Assembly (NCBI GenBank): GCA_017962085.1
Contig: JAGCWA010000008.1
Coordinates: 1-64,000 of the forward strand
DNA: 64,000 nucleotides
Reading direction: 5' to 3'
Origin: Paludibacteraceae bacterium
Lineage (GTDB): Bacteria; Bacteroidota; Bacteroidia; Bacteroidales; Paludibacteraceae
Shown piece by piece: positions 37,359 through 46,446 of the stretch. Made by a program: the position numbers and the translations under genes. Position 1 is the first letter of the stretch, and each line of letters opens with the position of its first letter. Below the pieces are notes generated by a model. That model did not search any database. It saw only the letters and a list, made by a program, of their open reading frames with translations, and was not told the DNA's origin.

Positions 37359-39956
37359 ATGGAGATAAGCAAGGAAGAGAGGGAATGGTTCCGGCTACTG
37401 TCCGGCAAGAGAGCCTCGCTGGCGGAGCAACTGAAGGACCCGGCGGCGGCTGGCTTCTGGAACTCCGTCGTGGACAAATATTCCGACGAGGCGCACTTCC
37501 TCTACGAACTGCTGCAAAACTCCGACGACGCGCAAGCGACGGAAGTCCACATCCACTTGCACAAAGAGAGTCTGGAGTATATCCACAACGGCTCGGTACG
37601 GTTCACCCTGACAGACCCCAACCGGGAGGATGACAAGGGGACGATCGGCCACCTGAACGCGCTGACCTCCATCGGCGCCAGCAACAAACAGAGCGGCAAC
37701 TCGATAGGCAAGTTCGGCATCGGGTTCAAATCCATCTTCCGCTATACCGACCGCCCTCACATCGAGGACGACACGCTCTCGTTCGACATCCAAGACTATA
37801 TCGTACCCGTGACCGCCCCCCGCACCAAGGAGGGAAGAAAAGCCGGCGAGACCTACTTCCAGTTCCCCTTAAAGGATGCGGAGAGGGATTACCAAGACAT
37901 ATTACAGAAGCTTCGGACGCTACACCACCCCCTCTTTTTCCTGTCACACCTGAAAAAGATAGTTTGGGACACGGACAACGGCGTCCACGGAGTGTACCAG
38001 CTAAGCACGGAAGACGAGACAAAAATCGGCGCCATCACCTATGTGTTCCTCACCATGTCGCAAGACGACGGGGAGAATCGCCAGACAAAGCACTTCCACC
38101 GCTACACGGACGGATGCGCCATCGCCTTCGAGTCGAATGCGCTACACACGCCCCAACCCTTGGAACAGGAGGAGAACATCTACTGTTTCTTCCCGACCAA
38201 GGAGTCTTGTCCGCTCCCCTTCGTGATCCATGCGCCTTTCCTGCTGACCGACAACAGGGAGAGCATCAAAAACCATGAGGCATGGAACATCCAACAGGTG
38301 CAAGCCTTAGGTGAATTGGCGGGGAAAGCCCTGCGCCACCTCGCACAGAGCAATCTGTTGAAGGATACGCTCTTCGACATCATCCCCTTGGAGAAAAATA
38401 TATTCATCAAGAAGGCAGGGCCACATTTCCTAGCGCCCATCTATACGTCCATCGTCCAAACATTGCGCACACAACCCCTGTTTTTCACGGACAATGGAGA
38501 ATACGTGGATGCCACCCGCACCCGACACACGGAGGATAGATTGCTACGCGACCTCTTCAGCGGAGCGCAGGAGGAAATCCTTCCCGACGGATCACAAAGG
38601 GAATGGTGCTTCAAAGAATTATACAGAAGAGAGGAGCCTCAACGCTCCATCATCCATAATTATCTAAAGGAGAACCAATTAGTAGCCAACATAGTCAGTA
38701 TAGAGGATATATTGGGCGCCATCACCGCCTTCGACATCGAGCGGCAAAGCATGGAATGGCTGAAGAAATTCTACCAATGCTTGGCCAAGAACAGGGTATG
38801 CCTGAAGGAAGAGCCTGTCATCCTCTGCGCCGACGGCAAGGCAAGGGCGCTCGGTCTCGTGTGCGGAGGGAATGCCCCGTCGCAGGCGTTCGCAGGAGAG
38901 ACCGACTCCTCCCAATCCGTCCATCCTGCCCTATGGGAGGACGAGAAATGCAGGCGTTCACTCTCTTCCCTAGGGATAAAAGAGCCTGGTCCGCAAGCCG
39001 AGGTGGAGCAACAGATACTACCCCTCTACCGGGAAGGGAGAACCCACCTTTTAGGTGAAGCGGAGGTGCTCCACCACCTCAGGCGCATCACAGACTGCTA
39101 CCAGTCCTTGTCCGCACAGGGAGGCGAACGTGAAAGATTCGTCAGCCACCTTAGGGAGATACCTTTCCTTCCAACAGTAGACCAAGCGGGCAACCGATGC
39201 TTCAGCAGGGCCCATCAGACGGTCCTACGCACTTCCCTGCTCAATGATTATTGGGAAGGATGCACAGATATATACTTTCTTGAGAACCAAACGATTGCGG
39301 ACGCCATCCTTCCTGAAAACAGAAGCACATTCTACGAATTCCTCCTACAATCAGGGGTGCAAACCCATCTGACGATCCGTGACGTGGCACGTACCCCCTT
39401 GGAGGCGGGACGGTTAGGATTAGACCTGAACCCGGTGAGCCTAAGGCAATACGACAAGGGAGCGCAGGAGATCACAGACAAGGAGATCTGCGGGTGGGAT
39501 CACTTCATCCAGCATCTCAGTCCGAAGCGTTCCGCAGCCTTCTTCCGCCTGCTCAGCGAGGAGATCCAACGGACAACCTCCTTCCTTTTCGCGCAGTCGC
39601 TCATGGGGGACTACAGCTACGTGGAGAAGGGGAAACAGACCAGGACCCAGCAACGCATCGCCCACACGACCGCCCGAAAGGTCATCTCCGAAGCCAAGTG
39701 GGTGTATGACAAGGCAGGGGAAGCCCGTACTCCCGGTGAGATCGGGGAAACCAGCCAACTCTCCCCACTCTACAGCATCGCCAGCAACGATATATTCTTC
39801 TTCCTAGGCATAAAGATTTCGGACGATTTGAAGGGATTGACGAAAGAGCAGAAGGAGTCCATCGACATCGTGAACAAGTTCAAGGAGTGCGGATTCACCA
39901 TCCGCGACATGGAGAAACTATTGGAGGATATCAAAGCGGGAAAGGAGCGTCAATAA
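37359..39956 (+). CDS. Sacsin-like GHKL (HSP90-type) ATPase protein
   Basis: 865 residues, no signal peptide. Residues about 35-200 hold a Bergerat-fold ATP-binding domain of the sacsin type: N-box FLYELLQNSDDAQAT (48-61), HNGSVRFTL (76-84), which replaces the usual DxGxG, and the lid motif GKFGIGFKSIFRYTD (117-131). The remaining ~650 residues match nothing I recognise; no DUF3883, nuclease or helicase motif was seen. HSP90/sacsin- and MORC-like ATPases often occur in bacterial conflict and restriction-linked loci. It starts 4 bases after the LOG gene and is the last gene of the apparent hipB-hipA-LOG-ATPase operon. Possible roles are a nucleotide-driven switch or chaperone-like sensor; these are inferences. 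The AT-rich DNA after it suggests the edge of an accessory segment. Confidence 0.8.
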   Translation: MEISKEEREWFRLLSGKRASLAEQLKDPAAAGFWNSVVDKYSDEAHFLYELLQNSDDAQATEVHIHLHKESLEYIHNGSVRFTLTDPNREDDKGTIGHLNALTSIGASNKQSGNSIGKFGIGFKSIFRYTDRPHIEDDTLSFDIQDYIVPVTAPRTKEGRKAGETYFQFPLKDAERDYQDILQKLRTLHHPLFFLSHLKKIVWDTDNGVHGVYQLSTEDETKIGAITYVFLTMSQDDGENRQTKHFHRYTDGCAIAFESNALHTPQPLEQEENIYCFFPTKESCPLPFVIHAPFLLTDNRESIKNHEAWNIQQVQALGELAGKALRHLAQSNLLKDTLFDIIPLEKNIFIKKAGPHFLAPIYTSIVQTLRTQPLFFTDNGEYVDATRTRHTEDRLLRDLFSGAQEEILPDGSQREWCFKELYRREEPQRSIIHNYLKENQLVANIVSIEDILGAITAFDIERQSMEWLKKFYQCLAKNRVCLKEEPVILCADGKARALGLVCGGNAPSQAFAGETDSSQSVHPALWEDEKCRRSLSSLGIKEPGPQAEVEQQILPLYREGRTHLLGEAEVLHHLRRITDCYQSLSAQGGERERFVSHLREIPFLPTVDQAGNRCFSRAHQTVLRTSLLNDYWEGCTDIYFLENQTIADAILPENRSTFYEFLLQSGVQTHLTIRDVARTPLEAGRLGLDLNPVSLRQYDKGAQEITDKEICGWDHFIQHLSPKRSAAFFRLLSEEIQRTTSFLFAQSLMGDYSYVEKGKQTRTQQRIAHTTARKVISEAKWVYDKAGEARTPGEIGETSQLSPLYSIASNDIFFFLGIKISDDLKGLTKEQKESIDIVNKFKECGFTIRDMEKLLEDIKAGKERQ

Positions 39957-40317
39957 TCCCTTTAGAACGCACAATGAATCATCGTTTTAGGCATAAAAAA
40001 CGCCCATCCACAAGAAAAACACACATTTTTGCCTGAAAGAAACCACTCACGCATATATTTGGGCCATCAATTTGATGTTTATTATTCAAAAATTCCTTAA
40101 TTGAATAAGGAAATTTGCGGAAGAAAAAACATAATAGGAAGTCACAAAGTCTTGGTTGGTGACTCAATCGGAGTTGTAAATATATCAAATAAAAAGTTGA
40201 TGGTGATAGAATATTTAAGAATGACAATATAGACAAAAACACATTAATACATAGATTGTTTTCTGCAATATCATACAATGATGATTATTATAGAATTAAG
40301 ATAACATTAAAAGAAAA
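39957..40317. other. AT-rich spacer after the ATPase gene
   Basis: A stretch much more AT-rich than the genes on either side. The open frames in it (99 codons minus-strand at 39979-40278 and 83 codons plus-strand at 40256-40507) show no protein-like features beyond overlap with the lipoprotein remnant. No clear terminator was found. Confidence 0.5.
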
Positions 40318-40730
40318 TTACAAGCAAAAAAACACCGTGTATACAGTAGAAAATATGAAAATCGAGTTACTTCCACCTTCTAAGGGCACGCCCAGAGAAC
40401 ATTTGGTGACCAGTAACTCGATTCCGTCTGCAATATTACTAAAAGGAGTTGAAAAATCATACGAAAAAGGAATTCTTTTGTTGAATTGTTGTGAAAAATG
40501 CACATAAAATTGTTTATCAGTCAATTCTCCTTTTTTCGCAACGGATATTTTAGGTTCTAACCATATCTTGCAATATTGATCCATATCCTTTTTACCTATA
40601 TGAACGTATGCTCTGTTTTCTGTACTATCAGTATCATTTTCACGTTTGTTTTTTTCCGATCCATAAGCTGCGCAAGAAACAAAATGAGAAACAAAAATAT
40701 ATAAAAAACCGAGATTTCACGCAATCTCAC
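40318..40730 (-). pseudogene. Frameshifted lipoprotein remnant
   Basis: A minus-strand frame reads SCAAYGSEKNKRENDTDSTEN...MDQYCKIWLEPKISV...FFCL, ending at 40318. It looks like the mature part of a lipoprotein beginning at its lipid-anchor Cys. In that frame no start codon precedes it. In the neighbouring frame, GTG at 40730 gives a hydrophobic signal (SVFYIFLFLILFLA) that runs up to the same point. Joining the two by a single-base shift would restore a lipobox of the form L-S-C. The start is also disturbed by a direct repeat of about 10 bases (GAGATTGCGT twice, about 40721-40740). It is either a decayed gene or a sequencing error in the signal-peptide region. Family unknown. Confidence 0.45.
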
Positions 40731-40830
40731 GCAATCTCAAAACATAAATAAAACCCTAAAATAAATAATTAAGAACAAATACAATTTTGTAAAATTATTA
40801 TTAGTACATTTACAAAAGAATTGGGGAAAA

Positions 40831-42249
40831 ATGATTTGGGACATAGCCTACATAATAATTTTCGTAGTATACATCTACACGATATTCACCACCATCATCT
40901 TCATGTTGGTGGAGAATCGCAACCCTGTCAAGTCCATCGCATGGATAATGGTCTTGATATTCCTGCCGGTGGTAGGCTTCCTCTTCTACATCCTTGTCGG
41001 TAGGAAATTCAGGAAGAGGCACGTGATCTCCAAACGAAGCTTGCTCATCAACAAGAAGAGCAACACCTCCGACTTGACGGAGCTCCCCAAGCTCAACCTG
41101 ACCGATGCGCAGAGAAGCATCGCCACATTGGCCTACAAGAACAGTGATGCGCCAATCCACGAGAACAACAAGGTGGACATCATCACGAAGGCGGACCAAC
41201 TGTACGAATCCATCATAGCCGACCTGCATTCGGCCAAGCATCACATCCACATGGAGTACTATATTTTCCTGGCGGACAAGATCGGCTCGAAGGTGATGGA
41301 TGTGCTGAAAGAGAAGGCGAAGGAGGGTGTCGCGGTGAGGGTAATCATCGACGACGTGGGTAGCTGGCAATTGAAGAAGAAGAAAATCAACGAGTTGCGT
41401 GAGGCAGGCATCGAGGTGCAGAGCTTCCTCGAAGTAGGTTTGCCATACATCAACAGCCGTGTGAACTATAGGAACCACCGCAAAATCATCGTCATAGACG
41501 GACAGGTGGGCTACACGGGCGGTTTCAACATAGCGGACCGTTACGTGGAGGGTTTGAGCTGGGGTCCATGGAGGGACACGCACATCAGGATCGAAGGAAG
41601 CGCGGTGCTCGGACTACAGAAGAATTTCCTCATGGACTGGTTCTTCGTGAAAAGGGAGTTGATAGAGGACACCGCCTACTATCCTGCCCAGGAGAAGCGA
41701 GGCGACTGCTTGGCCCAAATCGTCATCAGCGGACCGGACATGGTGTGGGAGAGCGTGATGCAGATATTCGCGAAAGCCTTCATGGAAGCCAAGGAGCGCA
41801 TCTACATCGAAACCCCTTATTTTCTGCCTCCGGAGAGTTTGATCACCGCCCTGCAGACCGCCGCCTTGTGTGGCGTGGACGTACGCCTCATCCTACCGAT
41901 GAAGTCAGACGCCAGGGTGACGCTCTACAGCACCTACTCCTACCTCGACCAGATGTTGAAAGCAGGCATAAAGGTGTACTTGTACCAGCCAGGTTTCATC
42001 CACAGCAAGATTGTGGTGGCCGACGACATCGCCATCATCGGAAGCGCCAACATGGACTTCCGCAGCTTCGAGCAGAATTTCGAGCTCAACGCGATCATGT
42101 ATGATGCGTCGATAGCGCAGAAAATGATCGATATATACCACGATGACCTACAATCATCCGTTGAAGTCAAGAAAGAAGAATGGGCGACGCGACGCTTCAG
42201 CCAGAAGATCAAGGAATCCTTGGCTAGGCTATTCAGTCCGCTTCTCTAA
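40831..42249 (+). CDS. cls: Cardiolipin synthase (two-HKD phospholipase D family)
   Basis: 472 residues. Two N-terminal membrane helices (IAYIIIFVVYIYTIFTTIIF and SIAWIMVLIFLPVVGFLFYI) are followed by two HKD catalytic motifs: HRKIIVIDGQVGYTGG near residue 213 and HSKIVVADDIAIIGSANMD near residue 390. This architecture is that of ClsA-type cardiolipin synthases, which condense phosphatidylglycerol at the inner membrane. A TACATTTA element 20-26 bases upstream (40805-40812) with TTTG at 40786 may be its promoter, although the spacing is short. The SufT-like and LpxH genes follow at 22 and 6 bases, so the three probably form one operon. Confidence 0.94.
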   Translation: MIWDIAYIIIFVVYIYTIFTTIIFMLVENRNPVKSIAWIMVLIFLPVVGFLFYILVGRKFRKRHVISKRSLLINKKSNTSDLTELPKLNLTDAQRSIATLAYKNSDAPIHENNKVDIITKADQLYESIIADLHSAKHHIHMEYYIFLADKIGSKVMDVLKEKAKEGVAVRVIIDDVGSWQLKKKKINELREAGIEVQSFLEVGLPYINSRVNYRNHRKIIVIDGQVGYTGGFNIADRYVEGLSWGPWRDTHIRIEGSAVLGLQKNFLMDWFFVKRELIEDTAYYPAQEKRGDCLAQIVISGPDMVWESVMQIFAKAFMEAKERIYIETPYFLPPESLITALQTAALCGVDVRLILPMKSDARVTLYSTYSYLDQMLKAGIKVYLYQPGFIHSKIVVADDIAIIGSANMDFRSFEQNFELNAIMYDASIAQKMIDIYHDDLQSSVEVKKEEWATRRFSQKIKESLARLFSPLL

Positions 42250-42271
42250 ACCGTAAATTACTTAAAGTAAA

Positions 42272-42586
42272 ATGAACGAATTTTTAGAAATAGAAGAAAA
42301 GATTGTTTCCGCACTGAAGACAGTGTATGACCCGGAAATTCCAGTGAACGTTTACGACCTCGGACTCATCTACAACATTGACGTGAAGGAGGATGGTGTG
42401 GTGGATATCGAGATGACGCTCACCGCCCCGAGTTGTCCCGCAGGCGAATACTTGGTGGAGGACATACAGATGAAAATCAATGGCATAGAGGGAGTGAAGC
42501 AATGCAACGTGAACATTGTCTTCGAGCCCGAATGGACCAAGGAGAGAATGTCCGAGGAGGCGCTATTGGAGTTGGGTTATCTATAA
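42272..42586 (+). CDS. SufT/MIP18-family Fe-S cluster assembly protein (DUF59)
   Basis: 104 residues. It has the DUF59 signature DPEIPVNVYDLGLIY (20-34) and the TAPSCPAG motif with the conserved Cys (C55). Stand-alone DUF59 proteins of this size (SufT, and the domain in eukaryotic MIP18/CIAO2) assist maturation of Fe-S proteins in the cytoplasm. It is not beside other suf genes but between cls and lpxH, 6 bases before lpxH. Confidence 0.9.
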   Translation: MNEFLEIEEKIVSALKTVYDPEIPVNVYDLGLIYNIDVKEDGVVDIEMTLTAPSCPAGEYLVEDIQMKINGIEGVKQCNVNIVFEPEWTKERMSEEALLELGYL

Positions 42587-42592
42587 GCAGGC

Positions 42593-43357
42593 ATGGAGAC
42601 AGCTAAGAAAAAAATATACTTCGCATCCGACGCCCACCTTGGGCTGACCGTCTACGAGGATAGGTTCACGGCGGAGAAAAGGCTGATTCGGTGGATGGAC
42701 AGTATCAAACCGACGTGCAAGGCCTTGTACTTCGTGGGGGACATGTTCGACTATTGGTTCGAATACAAGTACGTCATACCCAAGGGCTTTGTCCGCTTCA
42801 TAGGCAAGATGGCGGAGTTCATCGACGACGGCATACCCGTCTACCTCTACACAGGCAATCATGACGTGTGGATGTTCGGCTATTTCCAAAAGGAAATCGG
42901 AGCCACCGTATACACACAAGAGACCATATTGGACCTCGACGGGAAGAAGTTCTACGTTGCCCATGGTGACGGTTTGGGCGACCCAAGCCTCTCCTTCCGG
43001 TTCATGAGAGGTTTCTTCCGCAACAAATTCTGCCAATTCCTCTATAAATGGATCCATCCGGACTTGACCATGCCTTTCGGACTAACATGGTCACACTTCA
43101 ACAGGAAGAAGAAACAAGGGAACGAGGCGGAATCCTACTTGGGTGAAGACCGGGAGTACCTTGTGCAGTTCGCCAAGAAGTACAGCGAGACGCACGACAT
43201 AGATTTCTACGTCTTCGGACACCGTCACATAGCCCTGGACCTGAACATCGGGCAAGAGAAGAAGGTGGTGATCTTGGGAGACTGGATCACCAATTTCACC
43301 TATGCGGTGTGGGACGGTGAGCAGCTAGAACTGAAGAAATACGAAGAGGCAGAATAA
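42593..43357 (+). CDS. lpxH: UDP-2,3-diacylglucosamine pyrophosphatase-type metallophosphoesterase (LpxH-like)
   Basis: 254 residues. The calcineurin-like metal ligands are all visible: DAHLG (D13, H15), GDMFDYWFE (D50), GNHDVW (N89, H90), AHGDGLG (H124) and FGHRH near residue 210. The GDxFDYWFEY and late FGHRH motifs are characteristic of the LpxH family, which cleaves UDP-2,3-diacylglucosamine to lipid X in lipid A synthesis at the inner membrane. The C-terminus includes GDWITNFTYAVWDG, also typical. It is the last gene of the cls operon, consistent with an envelope-lipid theme. Confidence 0.9.
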   Translation: METAKKKIYFASDAHLGLTVYEDRFTAEKRLIRWMDSIKPTCKALYFVGDMFDYWFEYKYVIPKGFVRFIGKMAEFIDDGIPVYLYTGNHDVWMFGYFQKEIGATVYTQETILDLDGKKFYVAHGDGLGDPSLSFRFMRGFFRNKFCQFLYKWIHPDLTMPFGLTWSHFNRKKKQGNEAESYLGEDREYLVQFAKKYSETHDIDFYVFGHRHIALDLNIGQEKKVVILGDWITNFTYAVWDGEQLELKKYEEAE

Positions 43358-43477
43358 AGCAGAAGAACTATCCTAATAATTCTAAAAAACAGAGGAGAAA
43401 AAACGAGCAGGAAGGAGAACGAGGAAAACGAGAACCCTTTTTTATTAATTTCGCAGTAAAATCAACGGATAAGAATC

Positions 43478-44764
43478 ATGGCACAACCATTGGCAGAAAG
43501 AATGCGTCCGAAGACGCTAGACGAGTACGTCGGCCAAAAGCATTTGGTCGGTGAGAATGGTGTGCTTCGTAGAATGATGGAGCTGAAACATATTCCTTCG
43601 TTCATCCTATGGGGACCTCCCGGTGTGGGAAAAACCACGCTGGCCCGCATCATCGCCAACCAGATGGAGCGTTCCTTCTTCACGTTGAGCGCCATCAGTT
43701 CGGGCGTCAAGGATGTCCGTGACGTGATAGACAAAGCCAAGAATTCCAGGTTCTTCAGCACAGAGCCCCCTATCCTCTTCATCGACGAGATACACCGCTT
43801 CTCCAAGGCGCAGCAAGACTCCCTCTTGGCGGCGGTGGAACAGGGCGTCGTCACGCTCATAGGCGCCACGACGGAGAACCCCTCGTTCGAGGTGATCACT
43901 CCTTTGCTCTCCCGTTGTCAGGTCTATGTGCTCAAGCCACAGACCGACGAGGACCTGCTTGCGCTGGCCCACCGGGTAGTGGAGAAGGACGAGGAGCTGA
44001 AGCGCAAAAAGATCTTCTTCGACGAGACAGACTCCCTGCTACGGTTCGCAGGCGGTGACGCGAGGAAACTGCTCAACATCATCGACCTGGTCGTCAGTGC
44101 GGAACCGGACGACGAGGAGGTGCACTTCACCAACGACAAAGTGACGGAGCGCCTGCAGGAGAACCCCAACGCATACGACAAAAACGGGGAGATGCACTAC
44201 GACATCGTCTCCGCCTTCATCAAATCCATTCGAGGAAGCGACCCCGACGCCGCCATCTATTGGCTGGCCAGGATGGTGGACGGAGGAGAAGACCCGAAGT
44301 TCATCGCACGCAGGCTCGTCATATCGGCAGCGGAGGATATCGGACTCGCCAACCCCAACGCACTCCTACTGGCCAACGCCTGCTTCGACGCCATCCATAA
44401 GATCGGATGGCCCGAGGGCAGAATCGTATTGGCGGAGACCACCATATACCTCGCCACCAGTGCGAAGAGCAACTCCGCCTACCTCTCCATAGACAAGGCT
44501 CTGGAGTTCGTCAGACAAAACGGCAACCAACCCGTTCCGCTCCATCTACGGAACGCGCCGACGAAGCTCATGAAAAACTTGGACTACGGAAAAGAGTACA
44601 AATATTCCCACGACTACAAAGACCACTTCGTCGTGCAGGAATTCCTCCCGAGCAAGATCTCCGGCACACAGTTCTGGACCCCGCAGGACAATGCGGCGGA
44701 GAACAGGCTGGCGGACAATATGAAGCGTCTCTGGGGCGATAAGAAGAATTATAACAACAAGTAA
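43478..44764 (+). CDS. rarA: Replication-associated recombination protein RarA/MgsA (AAA+ ATPase)
   Basis: 428 residues. The N-terminus PLAERMRPKTLDEYVGQKHL is typical of the family. Walker A is GPPGVGKTT (46-54), Walker B ILFIDEIH (about 99-106), and the AAA+ sensor TTENPSFEV is present. The C-terminal MgsA tetramerisation region includes SIRGSDPDAAIYWLARMVDGGEDP. It acts at stalled forks, in the cytoplasm. A TAATTTCG near-match to the -7 box lies at 43446-43453. The gene heads a likely operon with the S41 protease (5-base gap) and a nucleotidyltransferase (12-base gap). Confidence 0.95.
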   Translation: MAQPLAERMRPKTLDEYVGQKHLVGENGVLRRMMELKHIPSFILWGPPGVGKTTLARIIANQMERSFFTLSAISSGVKDVRDVIDKAKNSRFFSTEPPILFIDEIHRFSKAQQDSLLAAVEQGVVTLIGATTENPSFEVITPLLSRCQVYVLKPQTDEDLLALAHRVVEKDEELKRKKIFFDETDSLLRFAGGDARKLLNIIDLVVSAEPDDEEVHFTNDKVTERLQENPNAYDKNGEMHYDIVSAFIKSIRGSDPDAAIYWLARMVDGGEDPKFIARRLVISAAEDIGLANPNALLLANACFDAIHKIGWPEGRIVLAETTIYLATSAKSNSAYLSIDKALEFVRQNGNQPVPLHLRNAPTKLMKNLDYGKEYKYSHDYKDHFVVQEFLPSKISGTQFWTPQDNAAENRLADNMKRLWGDKKNYNNK

Positions 44765-44769
44765 CTCAT

Positions 44770-46434
44770 ATGGTCATGAAACACCCAATACTCACAATCC
44801 TCGCCATCTGCTGCTCTTTAAGCGCTTGGGCGGAAGGAACCACCAACAGGAACGTGGAGATCGCGAAACACCTGGACATCTTCAATGCGGTCTACAAAGA
44901 GCTGGATCTACTATACGTGGACACCATTGTGCCTGAAAAGACCATCAAAAAAGGCATCGACGAGATGCTGTCGTCGTTGGACCCATATACCAACTATATT
45001 CCACAGGACGACATGGACAAGCTCAAGATGATGACCACAGGAGAATATGCAGGCGTGGGTTGCGTGATCGCGCAAAAGAAGGAGGGCATCCTTGTCACTG
45101 ATGTGTATGAAGGAATGCCTGCCCAGCGCGCAGGTATCCGCACGGGAGATGTCATCTTGGAGATTGACGGAAAATCGGCGGCAGGCCTCAACGTGACGAA
45201 TGCCAGCGAGCAATTGAGGGGAGAATCGAACACCCAGGTGGAGGTCACCGTCAAACACATAGACGGCAAGAAGGCGAAGGTCACCATAACCAGGGAGAAA
45301 ATAGCCATACCCGCCATTCCGTTCTACGAAGAGATTGAGCCAGGCATTGGTTATATCTACATCAACGGATTCACCGAAAAAGCGGCGAGCCAATTCAAAA
45401 ACGCATTCCTCGATCTGAAGGAGAACAAGAAAATCAGCAAACTGATCATCGACGTCAGGGAGAATCCCGGCGGCATATTGGACGAGGCGGTCGACATCAT
45501 CAACCTATTCGTGGACAGGAAATCAACCATCGTATATACGAAGGGGAAGAACCCGAATCTGAACAAGACCTACAAGGCGTTGCGTGACCCTATCGACAAG
45601 GAGATGCCTATCGCCGTGCTCGTGAACCGCAACTCCGCCTCCGCAGCGGAAATCGTGGCAGGTGCGCTGCAAGACATGGACAGGGCAGTCATCGTCGGCG
45701 AACGCTCTTTCGGGAAGGGCTTGGTGCAAACCACCAGGGAGTTGCCTTACGGAGGAAACCTCAAGGTGACCATCTCGAAATATTACATTCCAAGCGGACG
45801 ATGCATTCAAGCGATCGACTACTCGAAGAAGAATGGCAAGGAGTATTCGCAAAGGATACCAGACAGCCTCACGCATGAATTCAAGACCATCCACGGAAGG
45901 ACGGTCAGGGATGGCGGAGGAATCAACCCGGACGTCTTTTCGGCGGACACCGTCTCTTCCACAGCAGAGTATTACCTCTACGAGAAGAATATCATCTTCG
46001 ACTATGTGACGGAGTACCAGAAGAAGCATCCGACCATTCCGAGCCTCAAGGATTTCACCTACACGGACAAGGATTACGAGGAGTTCAGGGCCTTCGTGAA
46101 GAGCAAGAACTTCACGTACCAATCATTCTCCGAAACCTTCCTGTCGACCCTCAAGGAGTCCTTGAAAGAGGAAGGCTATGCAGAATATGCGGAGGCGGAA
46201 ATCAAGGCCTTAGAGGCGAAACTGAAGCACGACATAGACACAGACCTCAACCTCTTCAAGAAGGATATCATCAAGACCATCAGCATAGAGATCGCCAAGC
46301 GATACTACTACCAGACGGGTACGATTGTCGAGTCACTCAAATTCGACGAATGCAAGAACGAAGCCATCAAGCTGCTGAATGACACGGAGCGATACAAGAA
46401 AATCTTGTCGGGAGAGATTGACGAAAAGAAATAA
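44770..46434 (+). CDS. S41 family C-terminal processing peptidase
   Basis: 554 residues from ATG at 44770; ATG at 44776 (MKHPILTIL) is a possible alternative. An N-terminal signal peptide (to about residue 21, SAWAEG) directs it to the periplasm. A PDZ domain covers about 90-175 (GVGCVIAQKKEGILV ... MPAQRAGIRTGDVILEIDG). The S41 core has IIDVRENPGG (227-235), the nucleophile region NRNSASAAEI (catalytic Ser291 by spacing) and GERSFGKGLVQ with the general base Lys316, 25 residues later as in E. coli Prc. These proteases trim exported proteins in the envelope. The C-terminal ~150 residues are the Bacteroidetes-type helical extension. Confidence 0.94.
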   Translation: MVMKHPILTILAICCSLSAWAEGTTNRNVEIAKHLDIFNAVYKELDLLYVDTIVPEKTIKKGIDEMLSSLDPYTNYIPQDDMDKLKMMTTGEYAGVGCVIAQKKEGILVTDVYEGMPAQRAGIRTGDVILEIDGKSAAGLNVTNASEQLRGESNTQVEVTVKHIDGKKAKVTITREKIAIPAIPFYEEIEPGIGYIYINGFTEKAASQFKNAFLDLKENKKISKLIIDVRENPGGILDEAVDIINLFVDRKSTIVYTKGKNPNLNKTYKALRDPIDKEMPIAVLVNRNSASAAEIVAGALQDMDRAVIVGERSFGKGLVQTTRELPYGGNLKVTISKYYIPSGRCIQAIDYSKKNGKEYSQRIPDSLTHEFKTIHGRTVRDGGGINPDVFSADTVSSTAEYYLYEKNIIFDYVTEYQKKHPTIPSLKDFTYTDKDYEEFRAFVKSKNFTYQSFSETFLSTLKESLKEEGYAEYAEAEIKALEAKLKHDIDTDLNLFKKDIIKTISIEIAKRYYYQTGTIVESLKFDECKNEAIKLLNDTERYKKILSGEIDEKK

Positions 46435-46446
46435 CACGAAGAGCGT

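Noticed and set aside
39979..40278. 99-codon minus-strand frame
   Set aside because: Phe/Leu/Ser-rich translation of AT-rich DNA, without a signal peptide, motif or promoter.
40256..40507. 83-codon plus-strand frame (ends LLNCCEKCT)
   Set aside because: It is antisense to the lipoprotein remnant, whose frame has a lipobox-like start and better composition.
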